This document shows, in pieces, positions 1 through 7,166 of a stretch of DNA of 64,000 nucleotides. A model generated the notes under the pieces. The model was not told where the DNA came from, ran no database searches, and saw only the letters and a program-made list of their open reading frames with translations. The DNA comes from an uncultured Bacilli bacterium (GTDB lineage Bacteria > Bacillota_I > Bacilli_A > RF39 > UBA660): assembly GCA_934097085.1 (NCBI GenBank), contig CAKONK010000009.1:7454-71453 (forward strand), given 5' to 3'. The stretch's first letter is position 1, and every line of letters begins with the position of its first letter. The position numbers were made by a program, and so were the translations under genes.

Positions 1-912
1 ATCAATTCTTTCTTTATCTACATTACCAGTTTCATAGTTATATGCGCTAATATCATAACCATTCCATATTGATTCAATTTGCATAACTCCATTTGCACCG
101 ATATTTGAATTATTGATTTCATTATAAGCATTTTCTTGAGTAAGAATAGCCATCACAAGTTTACTATCAAGACCATAAGTAGTTGCATATTTACTTACTA
201 AATCTGTATAGTTTTCTTTGGCGTAATTACTTTTTTCACTATTTGATCTATCTTCATAATCAAAACTATAAACAGGCATATCATCATCGTATAAATATTC
301 TTCGTCGATTATTACATTGTCAGTGTTTATGGTTGGAGCATTTTGTGTAAGTGTTAAATCTACGTTTGTTTCTTCCAAAGTTACAGGAATATCTTCGGTA
401 AGTTCATTACTTTCATAAGTAGCTTCATTTGTGGGAATATCTTGTGTTAATTCAACATTTTCATTTTTTAAATTTGTTAAACTAACATTATTTTTTTCTT
501 CATAATTAACTAAAAAATCAGGTTTATATTTTTCAGTATCTATTTCAAATGTAATATTATTTGAATCTTCTTTAGTTTTTTCACTAGATACTGCACTAAC
601 TTTATTTTTTTTCAAAGCTACACCTGTAAGCATAGAAAGAAGTGAAGCGCTTATTATAACTTTTTTTAAACTATTTTGTTTAGATTTATTAAGATTAGGT
701 ACTTTACTAATTAAAGTATTAATAACTTTTCTATCTGTTATAGTAAATTCATTAAACCCAGTTTTTTGAAATTTAACATTTTCAAAGGAATTTAAAATTC
801 TATTAACCCTTATTAAATAACCATCGAGTGATATAGACTTATTACCAGTTTCTAAAAAAGCACTATCAAGGTTACCATTATCATCTAAAGTAATTACTAC
901 ACATCTTGACAT
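1..912 (-). CDS. Lytic transglycosylase-like membrane protein (C-terminus cut by window edge)
   Basis: The frame is open from an ATG at 912 to base 1, giving 304 residues without a stop. The N-terminal 80 residues are cytoplasmic-looking. One hydrophobic segment lies near residues 85-100 (VIISASLLSMLTGVAL), followed by a long acidic, Thr/Asn-rich stretch. From about residue 235 the sequence looks like a lytic transglycosylase (SLT) fold: YGLDSKLVMAILTQENAY, then IGANGVMQIES, where the Glu of TQEN would be the catalytic acid. Its likely job is cleaving peptidoglycan outside the membrane. The first 16 bases overlap the end of the upstream DUF1292-like gene, so the two are probably co-transcribed. 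The catalytic assignment is from motif recognition only. Confidence 0.75.
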   Translation of the reverse strand, partial: MSRCVVITLDDNGNLDSAFLETGNKSISLDGYLIRVNRILNSFENVKFQKTGFNEFTITDRKVINTLISKVPNLNKSKQNSLKKVIISASLLSMLTGVALKKNKVSAVSSEKTKEDSNNITFEIDTEKYKPDFLVNYEEKNNVSLTNLKNENVELTQDIPTNEATYESNELTEDIPVTLEETNVDLTLTQNAPTINTDNVIIDEEYLYDDDMPVYSFDYEDRSNSEKSNYAKENYTDLVSKYATTYGLDSKLVMAILTQENAYNEINNSNIGANGVMQIESIWNGYDISAYNYETGNVDKERID

Positions 913-1145
913 AATAAACTCCACATATTATCAACATATTTTCTTTTATCTTCGGGTATATCTAGTAGGGTAATGTTTCCATCATTTATTTCATATTTAT
1001 TTATTATAACATCTAAATTACCTTCGTTAGTTAATGTATTATCCGTGTAAACAATATAGTTTTCGTTATCAATATTAAATGTTTTTAATATTTCATATGT
1101 TTCTTTTTCATTTTTTTCATTTATTATTTCAAATTTATTATCCAT
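897..1145 (-). CDS. DUF1292-like small acidic protein
   Basis: An 82-residue acidic protein with alternating beta-type segments (YEILKTFNIDNENYIVYTD). The pattern fits the DUF1292/UPF0473 (YrzB-like) family, whose function is unknown. It starts at an ATG at 1145, lies 9 bases after the Lys-rich membrane protein gene and overlaps the next gene by 16 bases, so it is in the middle of a three-gene minus-strand unit. No catalytic motif is visible. Confidence 0.7.
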   Translation of the reverse strand: MDNKFEIINEKNEKETYEILKTFNIDNENYIVYTDNTLTNEGNLDVIINKYEINDGNITLLDIPEDKRKYVDNMWSLLCQDV

Positions 1146-1154
1146 TTTTATCCC

Positions 1155-1661
1155 TTATTTCTTTTTATTCTTACCATTTGTTTTTTTCTTTTTCTTTCTT
1201 TTAACAGTTTTCTTTTTAGTAGGTCCTTTTCCTTTATAACGATTATTTATATTTGGATTAGTTTTCTTTGGTTTATTTGGTGTATTACTCTTCTTTTTAG
1301 GAGTATTTTCCTTTGATTTAACATTAGTATTGTTTTTATCTTTTGCATTTTTACTATTATCTTTATTCTTAACTTCTTTAGCTTTATCTTTAGTTTCTTT
1401 AATAACTTTGTTTTCTTTTTTAACTGTATCTTTCTTAATAGAAGCCTCTTTAGTTTCTTCTTTTGCCTTAGAAACCTCTTTAGTTTCAACTTTTTCTTTA
1501 GCAATTTCTTTTTCTCTATCAGTAACCATTTTTTCAAGTTTTAATTTATCTCGTTGTTCTTTTTGATACCACAAAATTAAACCTATTGTTATTAAAACAA
1601 TAAGATAAAGTGAAATTAAAACAATAAAAACAATATCAATTGGATCAAAAACTCTATTCAT
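1155..1661 (-). CDS. Single-pass membrane protein with long Lys-rich tail
   Basis: 168 residues. One N-terminal transmembrane helix (about residues 9-31, IVFIVLISLYLIVLITIGLI) is followed by a highly charged, low-complexity tail of Lys, Glu, Asn and Thr ending in runs of Lys. By the positive-inside rule the basic tail should be cytoplasmic, where it could bind RNA, DNA or ribosomes; that is inference. I do not recognise a family. It is first in a minus-strand unit with the two genes at lower coordinates and is divergent from the suf genes. Confidence 0.7.
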   Translation of the reverse strand: MNRVFDPIDIVFIVLISLYLIVLITIGLILWYQKEQRDKLKLEKMVTDREKEIAKEKVETKEVSKAKEETKEASIKKDTVKKENKVIKETKDKAKEVKNKDNSKNAKDKNNTNVKSKENTPKKKSNTPNKPKKTNPNINNRYKGKGPTKKKTVKRKKKKKTNGKNKKK

Positions 1662-1749
1662 ATCTCATCACTAATTAAATTATATTATATTTTACTAAAA
1701 AGATAAAGTTATTTTTGATGGCAAAATGTAAAAAATATGCTAAAATATT

Positions 1750-1876
1750 TAATATATTTAGGAATTTATATTCGTAAATACATTTAAACAGCAATGTTTA
1801 TTAAAGTTGGAGTACCTGATGCCTTAGTGGGAATTAAAAAAGTGACTAGGAATTACCTAGTTTTATTTTGTAAATA
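1750..1876 (+). ncRNA. Possible small structured RNA or leader upstream of suf
   Basis: A candidate extended -10 (TGCTAAAAT, about 1739-1747) precedes a run of short inverted repeats. These include ATTTA/TAAAT around a 6-base loop, TAAACA/TGTTTA closed by GCAA, and finally ACTAGG-AATTA-CCTAGT followed by TTTATTTTG, which looks like an intrinsic terminator near 1846-1876. Between them is an unpaired, more GC-rich core (GGAGTACCTGATGCCTTAG). I cannot assign it to a known riboswitch or 6S class. It may be an independent RNA or a leader controlling suf. Confidence 0.35.
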
Positions 1877-1947
1877 AACTTTTATTAGTAATTTTTTCTT
1901 TTAATTATGGCGAAAATGGTATAAAATATGTGTAGGTGAGAGAAGTT

Positions 1948-2700
1948 ATGTTTAAGATAAATAATTTAAATGTTTCAGTTAATGATAAAAATATATTAAA
2001 TGATTTAAATGTTGAACTGCCTGATGGACAAATTCATGTTATTATGGGTAAAAATGGAATAGGAAAATCCACTTTATGCAAGGTAATTATGAATTATCCT
2101 GGTTATACTAAAAAAGGTAATATTGTTTTTAATAATAAAGATTTACTTAAGATGAGTACTTATGAAATTGCTAAAGAAGGGGTAATGCTTATTAGTCAAA
2201 ATCCTGTGTCAATCGAAGGAGTAAGTAATGCAGAAGCACTTAGAACTGCTTTAAAAGAAAGAAACGAAGGAACTTTAGATATCTTTAAATTTAATAAAGA
2301 GATGGAAGAAATTTGTGATAAACTTGCTTTAGATAGAAATTTTATTCATAAAGATATAAATGTTGGAGCATCAGGTGGAGAAAGAAAAAAAATTGAACTT
2401 CTTCATATGGGTATTTTAAAACCTAAATTTATTATTTTAGATGAAATAGATTCAGGACTTGATGTTGATGCTTTAAAAGTTGTTTCTAATTTTATTAATG
2501 AATATTATAAAACATTTAAGCCTACAATATTAATTATAACTCACCATACAAATATTATTAAATATATTAAGCCTAACTATGTACATATTTTAGATAATGG
2601 TAAAATTGTTAAAACTGGTGATTATCATTTAGCGGAAAATATTGAAAATATTGGTTTTAATGAGGCATTTACTATAAGTGAAGAAGGAAAAGATGAATAA
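1948..2700 (+). CDS. sufC: SufC, Fe-S cluster assembly ATPase
   Basis: A 250-residue ABC-type ATPase that powers the SUF Fe-S scaffold complex. It has Walker A (GKNGIGKST), signature SGGERKK, Walker B FIILDEIDSGLD and a switch His in TILIITHHT. SufC differs from transport ATPases in its SGGERK signature. An in-frame GTG 12 bases earlier is possible, but AGGTGAG at 1934-1940 is well placed for the ATG at 1948, so I chose the latter. The stop overlaps the next gene by 8 bases. First gene of the suf operon; a weak TATAAA-type -10 lies at about 1920. Confidence 0.93.
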   Translation: MFKINNLNVSVNDKNILNDLNVELPDGQIHVIMGKNGIGKSTLCKVIMNYPGYTKKGNIVFNNKDLLKMSTYEIAKEGVMLISQNPVSIEGVSNAEALRTALKERNEGTLDIFKFNKEMEEICDKLALDRNFIHKDINVGASGGERKKIELLHMGILKPKFIILDEIDSGLDVDALKVVSNFINEYYKTFKPTILIITHHTNIIKYIKPNYVHILDNGKIVKTGDYHLAENIENIGFNEAFTISEEGKDE

Positions 2701-3256
2701 TATATTAATGGATAATGTTATAAATATTATTAATGAAAGTAAATGCCTTGTTTTAGAGGTAAAAAATAATTTAATAATTAATATATTTAATGAAAATGAT
2801 AATAAAATGGATATAAATATTATTCAGCACAATAACTCAATTTTAAAAATTAACTATTTAAGTATTAATAAAGAAGATAGTAATGTTTTAATAAATGTTT
2901 TAATAAAGGGAAATAATAATAAGTGTGATATAAATTATCATGTTATATCAGAAAATGGTTATAGTAAGTCAAAGGTAAGTGTAAAAGCAAATAAAAATAC
3001 TTTTGGAAATGTTATAACAGAAAATTTAAAAGGTTTAAAAGAGGGTGGAAATATCTTAATTGAACCAATTCTTGAAATTGATACTAATGAAGTTGAGGCA
3101 TCACATTTTGTAACTATTGGAACTTACGATGAAGAAAGTTTACTTTATTTAAATTCCCTTGGTATTAAAGAAAATGATGCTAAAAAATTATTAAAAAAGA
3201 GTTTTATGTTAAGTATATTTGATGATGATTTTAAAAAGGAGGTTAACTATGAATAG
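2693..3256 (+). CDS. Short SufB/SufD-family protein (half-size)
   Basis: 187 residues, against about 430-470 for typical SufB or SufD. The C-terminus is clearly SufBD-like: EASHFVTIGTYDEESLLYL then ENDAKKLLKKSFM, the conserved Ser-His of the beta-helix end and the helical tail. The N-terminal half is a poorly conserved beta-rich stretch. AAGGAAA at 2684-2690 supports the ATG at 2693 rather than the GTG at 2678. It sits between sufC and sufS, where sufD normally lies, and no sufB follows in the operon. It may form a homodimeric mini-scaffold with SufC; this is inference. No Cys residue is visible in the protein. Confidence 0.75.
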   Translation: MNNILMDNVINIINESKCLVLEVKNNLIINIFNENDNKMDINIIQHNNSILKINYLSINKEDSNVLINVLIKGNNNKCDINYHVISENGYSKSKVSVKANKNTFGNVITENLKGLKEGGNILIEPILEIDTNEVEASHFVTIGTYDEESLLYLNSLGIKENDAKKLLKKSFMLSIFDDDFKKEVNYE

Positions 3257-4445
3257 AGAAGATTTTCCAATTTTAAAAAATGATATTATATATTTTGATA
3301 ATGGTGCAACTACTTTGAAACCAAAATGCGTAATTGATAAAATAACGGATTATTATGAAAATTATAGTGCTAATGCTCATCGAGGTGATTATGATATATC
3401 ATTTAAAGTTGATATGGAATATGAAAAATCTCGTGATTTAGTAAAGAATTTTATAAATGCTAAATATAATGAAGAAATTATTTTTACATCAGGAACAACA
3501 GAAAGTTTAAATATGATTGCTTCAGGGTTTTTTGCTCCCTTAATCGAGGAAGGTGATGAAATATTAATTACTACTTCAGAACATGCCTCAAATGTACTAC
3601 CTTGGTTTAGACTTGAAAATGAAAATGGTGCAGTAGTAAAATTAATTGATTTAGATGATAGTTTTCATGTTACTTTAGATAATATAAAAAAAGCTGTTAC
3701 ACCAAGAACTAAGATTATTTCACTTGCAATGGTTACTAATGTAATTGGTGATGTAAGACCAATTAAAGAAATATGTGCTTTTGCTCATGAATTAGGTATT
3801 TTTGTAGTGGTTGATGGTGCTCAAAGCGTTCCCCACATGAAAGTAGATGTTTCCTATCTTGATTGTGATTTTTTAGCTTTTTCAGCCCATAAAATGTTAG
3901 GGCCAACTGGAGTGGGAGTACTTTACGGTAAAAAAGAACTTTTAGAAAATTTAAATCCTATTAATTTAGGTGGGGGAATGAATGAATCATTTGATAATCC
4001 TAAAGAAATATATTTAAAAGATTTACCTTATCGTTTAGAGGCTGGAACACCAAATATTGCTGGAGTAATTGGTTTTGGAGAAGCTATAAAATATTTAAAT
4101 AATATAGGTATGGACAAAATTCATGAAAGAGAAATGAAATTAAAAGATTATTTAATAGATAAAATGATAAAAATACCTTTTATTGATATTGTTAATGTTG
4201 AATGTGATAGTGCAATTATTTCCTTTAATGTTGATGATATCTTTGCTCAAGATGTAGCATTTTATTTAAATAAATATAATATATGTGTAAGAGCGGGTAA
4301 TCACTGTGCTAAAATACTTAAAAATGCTACAAAAGTTAATAATACAATAAGAGTTAGTTTATATTTTTATAATACAGAAAAAGAAATAGATGAATTTATT
4401 GAACTTATTTCTAACAAAGATAAAATCTTAAAGGAGATGTTTTAA
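3249..4445 (+). CDS. sufS: SufS, cysteine desulfurase
   Basis: 398 residues, a PLP-dependent class II cysteine desulfurase that moves sulfur from cysteine to SufU. The PLP region is intact: VVVDGAQSVPH for the Asp/Gln contacts and FLAFSAHKMLGPTG for the Schiff-base Lys. The sulfur-carrying Cys lies in VRAGNHCAKIL; most SufS proteins have GHHC here, so Gly-His has become Gly-Asn. The ATG at 3249 follows AAGGAGG and overlaps the preceding stop by 8 bases. The gene stop overlaps the sufU ATG by one base. Confidence 0.95.
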   Translation: MNREDFPILKNDIIYFDNGATTLKPKCVIDKITDYYENYSANAHRGDYDISFKVDMEYEKSRDLVKNFINAKYNEEIIFTSGTTESLNMIASGFFAPLIEEGDEILITTSEHASNVLPWFRLENENGAVVKLIDLDDSFHVTLDNIKKAVTPRTKIISLAMVTNVIGDVRPIKEICAFAHELGIFVVVDGAQSVPHMKVDVSYLDCDFLAFSAHKMLGPTGVGVLYGKKELLENLNPINLGGGMNESFDNPKEIYLKDLPYRLEAGTPNIAGVIGFGEAIKYLNNIGMDKIHEREMKLKDYLIDKMIKIPFIDIVNVECDSAIISFNVDDIFAQDVAFYLNKYNICVRAGNHCAKILKNATKVNNTIRVSLYFYNTEKEIDEFIELISNKDKILKEMF

Positions 4446-4864
4446 TGGATGCAGAACTTAAAAGAGAAATAATTATGGAACATTACCAAAACCCACTTAA
4501 TAAGGATAAAGTTATTGGTGAAGGATATGAAAAAGTAAATACCTCTAATCAGTCATGTATTGATAATATAGATCTATATATTTTAATAAAGGATAATATA
4601 ATTAAAGATATTTGTTTTACTGGAGAGGCTTGTGCAATAAGTATTTCCTCAACATCAATAATGATAAAAAACTTAATAGGTAAGACAGTAAATGAAGCAA
4701 AAGAATATATTAATAACTTTTTAAATATGGTAAATGAAAAAGAATATAACAAAGATTTATTAAATGAAGGACTAGTTTATGAAGATATTTATAAACAATC
4801 TTCGAGAAAAACTTGCGCTTCGCTTCCATATCGTGGTATAGTAGAGGTACTAGAAAAGTATTAA
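4445..4864 (+). CDS. sufU: SufU, zinc-dependent sulfurtransferase of the SUF system
   Basis: 139 residues. Firmicute SufU accepts persulfide from SufS through Zn ligand swapping. The three Cys and one Asp expected at the zinc site are present: NQSCID (Cys plus Asp), GEACAIS and RKTCASLP. The usual NP-C-GD motif is relaxed to SCIDN. The Gly-rich insertion that distinguishes SufU from IscU is small. Start is by ATGA-type overlap with sufS. Role in sulfur transfer is known for the family; partner specificity with the adjacent SufS is inferred from the operon. Confidence 0.9.
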   Translation: MDAELKREIIMEHYQNPLNKDKVIGEGYEKVNTSNQSCIDNIDLYILIKDNIIKDICFTGEACAISISSTSIMIKNLIGKTVNEAKEYINNFLNMVNEKEYNKDLLNEGLVYEDIYKQSSRKTCASLPYRGIVEVLEKY

Positions 4865-4908
4865 GAATAAAAGGATTGACTATTCTTGTGATAAGATAAG
4901 GATAGGGT

Positions 4909-6141
4909 ATGGAAAATAATTTACAAATTGGAGTAATTTTAGAGAAAAGAGAGAATATTTATACTCCAGAAAAAACAATTTATGGTTATTTTAAAGAAGA
5001 AGAAAAAAAATTTATCGATATAGATAATAATGAGTATGATGTTATTTCTTCGAAAAAAGATAATGCTGTTGCATTTGTTTTTGATGTTGACGTTTTATTA
5101 AAACTTTATAATACTGATAAAGAAAATTTACCAAGTATATTTTTTAAAGATATAAGTAATTATTTAATCGTAGAAAATGAAGATGATATAAAATACATTT
5201 ATAAAGGAGAAGCACCAGAAATATTAGAACCTAATGAATTTGCTAATCATTTTGTATCTTTAGTTAATGGTAAAAATGCTGAATATTTTAATCTAGATAC
5301 AAGTAAAGAGTTATGTATGGGTTTATATAACAAAGTATTTATGCAACCTGAGGCTATTAAAAAGCTAGTTGTTGGTATATCTACTCATTATTTAGATACC
5401 GAGGGTATTAAAAAAAGTAATATTATTATTGATGGCAAAAAAGGTTCAATTCAAAATGATATAGTTTCTGTTTTAAAGGATACTTTACCGGCACAAGTTT
5501 ATTATGAAGATTTAAGTAATGAAAATTTTTCTTTTGATGCACTATTTATGAGTTTAGCAAATACTGGTAGTGAGTTAAATTCAACATTAATTTTAGATAA
5601 TGCAGAAAGTTTATTATTTAATCCAAATAGTTATGTTTCCTCCTCAAGTGAAAATACTTTAAGAGATTTAATGATGGGAATTGATTATAAAATAATAACT
5701 GAAAATGGAATAATTAATTATCCAACAAAAGATATGTTAATAATAATTATGGGTGACTTTTCAAGAAAACCTAAATGTGGTTATTCATCATATTTCGAAG
5801 GAGTTCCAGAAAAACTTTCTAGTTTAACAAACTATAATATTAAATTAAGACCAATGAATAGAGATATGATATTATTAAAATTATGTCATCCAGAAAATGG
5901 GTTAATTCCATATTATATTAACTTTTTTGCAGAACATGGTATTAGTCTTGAGGTAAGTAATTCATTTATCGAAGAAATTTGTAAAATTGCTTTAGAAAAT
6001 GAACATATAAATTTAGATAAACTAGTTTCAACCGTTTTCGAAGAGGCTATATTTGAAATACTTACAAGTGATGAACAATTTACTAATTTATCAATTAACA
6101 AAAGAGTTTTAAAAAATAATAAAAATTATAATTTAAGATAA
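4909..6141 (+). CDS. Degenerate ClpX/AAA+-like protein without Walker A
   Basis: 410 residues. The C-terminal two thirds follow a ClpX-type AAA+ layout. The P-loop position reads IIIDGKKGSIQND instead of GPTGSGKT. A Walker B-like strand STLILDNAESLLF follows, then a sensor-1-like MLIIIMGDFSR. Next come GVPEKLSSLTNYNIKL (in ClpX: ..PEF.GRL..) and an AAA lid with FFAEHGISLEVSNSFIEEI. Loss of the P-loop Gly-Lys-Thr and of the Walker B Glu argues against ATP hydrolysis. It lies 44 bases after sufU, with GGATAGGGT as RBS, and may be co-transcribed with suf. Function unknown; an adaptor or structural role is possible. Confidence 0.6.
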   Translation: MENNLQIGVILEKRENIYTPEKTIYGYFKEEEKKFIDIDNNEYDVISSKKDNAVAFVFDVDVLLKLYNTDKENLPSIFFKDISNYLIVENEDDIKYIYKGEAPEILEPNEFANHFVSLVNGKNAEYFNLDTSKELCMGLYNKVFMQPEAIKKLVVGISTHYLDTEGIKKSNIIIDGKKGSIQNDIVSVLKDTLPAQVYYEDLSNENFSFDALFMSLANTGSELNSTLILDNAESLLFNPNSYVSSSSENTLRDLMMGIDYKIITENGIINYPTKDMLIIIMGDFSRKPKCGYSSYFEGVPEKLSSLTNYNIKLRPMNRDMILLKLCHPENGLIPYYINFFAEHGISLEVSNSFIEEICKIALENEHINLDKLVSTVFEEAIFEILTSDEQFTNLSINKRVLKNNKNYNLR

Positions 6142-6172
6142 TGTGCTGTTATGTACATTATTTTTTTATTTA

Positions 6173-6201
6173 TTGACTAGAAGTAAAAAAAATGCTATAT
6201 T
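6173..6201 (+). promoter_or_regulatory. SigA-type promoter of antitoxin RNA 1
   Basis: TTGACT at 6173-6178, a 17-base spacer, and TATATT at 6196-6201. No ORF with an RBS follows, so it drives a non-coding RNA. The same arrangement recurs at 6647-6675. Confidence 0.8.
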
Positions 6202-6207
6202 AAGTAT

Positions 6208-6330
6208 GTAAGGAAACCTCCTTGCATATAATAAAAAAGGGAAGCAATCGTTTTTGTAAGGGCGAGCGCTGCCATAAATAATAGCTTACGCTTATGTTAC
6301 ATCACTGTAACATAGGCGCGTTTTTATTTA
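6208..6330 (+). ncRNA. Antitoxin RNA of a type I toxin-antitoxin locus
   Basis: Predicted transcript from the promoter at 6173-6201 to the terminator hairpin GCTTATGTTACA-TCAC-TGTAACATAGGC (6290-6317) with a following T-run. Near its 5' end is ACCTCCTTG (6216-6224), a perfect 9-base complement of the toxin ribosome binding region CAAGGAGGT (6436-6444, minus strand). Its 3' end overlaps the convergent toxin gene end at 6324. Both features match par/Fst- and TxpA/RatA-style type I systems, in which a convergent antisense RNA blocks toxin translation. Confidence 0.7.
6288..6330 (+). terminator. Terminator of antitoxin RNA 1
   Basis: A 12-bp stem (one G-T pair) with TCAC loop, then TTTTTATTT. 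The 30 bases at 6288-6317 recur exactly at 6818-6847. Confidence 0.75.
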
Positions 6331-6428
6331 AATATGAGAAATAACACTGCAGCACTTAGTACTACAAATGAAATACTCATAAAAAATATTATCATAATTA
6401 TGAAAAAATCTTTTAAATCTCTTCGCAT
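6324..6428 (-). CDS. Type I toxin-like small hydrophobic peptide (34 aa)
   Basis: A 34-residue peptide: a charged start (MRRDLKDF), one long hydrophobic helix (roughly residues 8-32) and a C-terminal Lys. This is the size and shape of Fst/TxpA-type membrane toxins. It has a very strong RBS, AAGGAGGTGGTTATA before the ATG at 6428. Its promoter reads TTGACA-17-TATCAT at 6527-6499, giving a leader of about 60 bases that could fold. Translation is probably blocked by the convergent RNA at 6208-6330, whose ACCTCCTTG pairs with the RBS. Identity rests on architecture, not on sequence homology. Confidence 0.7.
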   Translation of the reverse strand: MRRDLKDFFIIMIIFFMSISFVVLSAAVLFLIFK

Positions 6429-6498
6429 TATAACCACCTCCTTGTTATTTTTTAACTTGAAAGTGGCAGCGCCCGCCTAACGGTTACTTCCAATTATA

Positions 6499-6527
6499 AT
6501 GATAACAAAGAGTTGATATGTTGTCAA
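6499..6527 (-). promoter_or_regulatory. SigA-type promoter of the toxin gene
   Basis: On the minus strand TTGACA (6527-6522), a 17-base spacer, then TATCAT (6504-6499). A second TATAAT overlaps just downstream. Near-consensus, so the toxin mRNA should be strongly made. Confidence 0.75.
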
Positions 6528-6646
6528 TTAACTTTACACTAGTTTTACATATACAATCAAAACTTGTTTACACTGTTGATGCTAAGTCAATTACATAAAA
6601 TTTTTGTAAAAATCAATTTTTGAATATACATACACTTTATTACTTG

Positions 6647-6675
6647 TTGACTTAAAGTAAAATAATTGGTATATT
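6647..6675 (+). promoter_or_regulatory. SigA-type promoter of orphan antitoxin RNA 2
   Basis: TTGACT (6647-6652), 17-base spacer, TATATT (6670-6675). Hexamers and the following TATGTAAGGAAACCTCCTTG match the first antitoxin unit. Confidence 0.75.
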
Positions 6676-6681
6676 AAATAT

Positions 6682-6808
6682 GTAAGGAAACCTCCTTGCA
6701 TGCAATAAAAATGGGAAGCTGCTCGTAAATTGCATTGCGACGCTGCCACATAATTGTGTAGACACTTTAATCTGTATACAAGTATAGATTGAGGCGTGTT
6801 TTTATTTT
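6682..6808 (+). ncRNA. Second antitoxin-like RNA without a toxin gene
   Basis: A paralogue of the RNA at 6208-6330. The 5' region is nearly identical, including ACCTCCTTG at 6690-6698. The middle has diverged but keeps GGGAAGC and a GACGCTGCCA-type segment. It ends in its own terminator (AATCTGTATA-CAAG-TATAGATT, 6769-6790, then a T-rich run). No minus-strand ORF with an RBS faces it; the space is followed by a leftover copy of the unit 1 terminator and then the valS leader. It could act in trans on the toxin at 6324-6428, because the anti-RBS segment is conserved. Confidence 0.6.
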
Positions 6809-6817
6809 AATATGGGA

Positions 6818-6857
6818 ACGCTTATGTTACATCACTGTAACATAGGCACTTTTTTAT
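6818..6857 (+). repeat. Exact 30-bp copy of the antitoxin terminator
   Basis: Bases 6818-6847 repeat 6288-6317 exactly (hairpin ACGCTTATGTTACA/TGTAACATAGGC), followed by a run of T. It marks the far end of a duplicated toxin-antitoxin unit whose toxin appears to have been lost. Confidence 0.8.
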
Positions 6858-6906
6858 TTAAGTATAATAATTAATGTTATGGCTATTAATTACACAAAAT
6901 TTTTAG

Positions 6907-6935
6907 TTGAAATTCATAAAAGCAAATGTTATAAT
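6907..6935 (+). promoter_or_regulatory. Promoter of the valS T-box leader
   Basis: TTGAAA (6907-6912), 17-base spacer, TATAAT (6930-6935). Transcription would start about 6942, just before stem I of the T-box. Confidence 0.75.
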
Positions 6936-6941
6936 AACTTT

Positions 6942-7156
6942 GTAAAAACGTTATGCAAGAGGAGTAGTTTAATTATTTTATTAGAGAGGAAAAGTAGTAT
7001 GCTGAAAGCTTTTCTTAAACCCTAATTAAATGAAGTAGCTTGCTAGTTGCTTACCTAAGTAAATAGGGTAGGCTGTGAGTCCGCATTAAGGATAATAAGT
7101 TAAATATAAAGGTGGTACCGTGCAATATGCACCCTTTTGGTAACCATCTTTTTTTT
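6942..7156 (+). promoter_or_regulatory. T-box riboswitch, valine-specific (GUA specifier)
   Basis: Stem I begins with the AGTA loop-E motif (6963-6966) and closes with TGAA-GTA-GC, placing the specifier codon GUA (Val) at 7035-7037. The T-box sequence AAAGGTGGTACCGTG is at 7108-7122. Its 5' part also forms a terminator with the downstream AACCATC and a T-run (7111-7156). Uncharged tRNA-Val would stabilise the antiterminator and switch on valS. The codon and the downstream gene agree. Confidence 0.92.
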
Positions 7157-7166
7157 GGAGGTAAAA

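Noticed and set aside
1330..1566. Plus-strand frame opposite the Lys-rich tail gene
   Set aside because: Low-complexity shadow (Ser/Leu/Phe) of a Lys-rich coding strand; no RBS.
1750..1876. 6S RNA
   Set aside because: The predicted unit is about 125 bases, shorter than usual 6S RNA, and its two ends do not pair.
6324..6428. Calling the small hydrophobic peptide a holin
   Set aside because: There are no lysis or phage genes nearby, while the convergent antisense RNA and RBS complement point to a type I toxin.
6142..6900. CRISPR array or tandem repeat
   Set aside because: Repeats are two copies of an RNA unit and two copies of one terminator; no regular spacers.
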